NCBI GenBank assembly: GCA_964355495.1
Contig: CAYHES010000173.1
Location: 1 to 5,569, forward strand
Direction: 5' to 3'
Length of the DNA: 5,569 nt
From: UBA6901 sp964355495
GTDB lineage: Bacteria > Pseudomonadota > Gammaproteobacteria > Acidiferrobacterales > UBA6901
The position numbers and the translations under genes were made by a program. Positions 5,515 through 5,569 of this stretch are shown here, piece after piece; positions within the stretch are counted from its first letter, which is position 1; every line of letters starts with the position of its first letter. The notes under the pieces were generated by a model that saw only the letters and a list, made by a program, of their open reading frames with translations, had not been told where the DNA came from and ran no database searches.

Positions 5515-5565
5515 GTAGGGCGGATTAGTTCTACTGTGTTAAAAAACATGGCATACTCCGCCTAT
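5515..5565. repeat. Imperfect inverted repeat of the GTAGGGCGGATTAG type
   Basis: GTAGGGCGGATTAG begins 14 bp after the dctM stop, and ACTCCGCCTA (5555-5564) forms its imperfect complement (TAGG-CGGA core with a one-base bulge), enclosing an AT-rich stretch with AAAAAA at 5541-5546. Repeats opening GTAGGGTGGATTAG and closing with TAATCCACC are common in intergenic DNA of beta- and gammaproteobacteria, and this resembles a diverged copy. It could also serve as the 3' hairpin of the TRAP mRNA. No gene is visible in 5501-5569. Confidence 0.4.
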
Positions 5566-5569
5566 CTTC

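Overview
This window looks like a chromosomal segment of a GC-rich gammaproteobacterium. The evidence is a high-GC coding bias throughout, an E. coli-like PolA N-terminus, a DUF2782 gene near polA (an arrangement I recall from pseudomonads and relatives), and a REP-type repeat of the GTAGGAGCGGCC class. Genus cannot be fixed from the sequence alone.

Layout: (1) 1-339, minus strand: the first 113 codons of DNA polymerase I (polA), running off the left edge. (2) 340-444: a 105-bp divergent regulatory region containing a perfect 21-bp inverted repeat (345-365 / 418-438), so polA and the opposing gene carry the same leader sequence. (3) 445-3359, plus strand: a tight gene string with 11-16 bp gaps. 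It encodes a LOG-family (TIGR00730) phosphoribohydrolase-like protein, a secreted DUF2782 protein, a BPSS1780-type polytopic membrane protein and a class II-type histone deacetylase/AcuC-like deacylase. The deacylase gene is broken near its 5' end by a 24-bp perfect palindrome that shifts the frame. (4) 3360-3539: a REP-pair hairpin (3363-3423) followed by a good sigma70-type promoter (3437-3465). (5) 3540-5500: a TRAP transporter permease pair, DctQ and DctM (FcbT2/FcbT3-like), overlapping by 4 bp, with no substrate-binding protein in view. (6) 5501-5569: a short intergenic tail holding an imperfect inverted repeat of the GTAGGGCGGATTAG type.

How the parts work together: polA is housekeeping DNA repair/replication. 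The LOG, DUF2782, BPSS1780 and deacylase genes look co-transcribed from the shared divergent region, but no common pathway is evident. The TRAP permeases form a separate unit with their own promoter and would import an organic acid-like solute using the sodium gradient if a DctP partner is encoded elsewhere. The most notable structures are the mirror-image leader shared by polA and the LOG gene, and the palindrome that splits an otherwise intact deacylase gene. I found no convincing new defence, mobile or RNA-based system.
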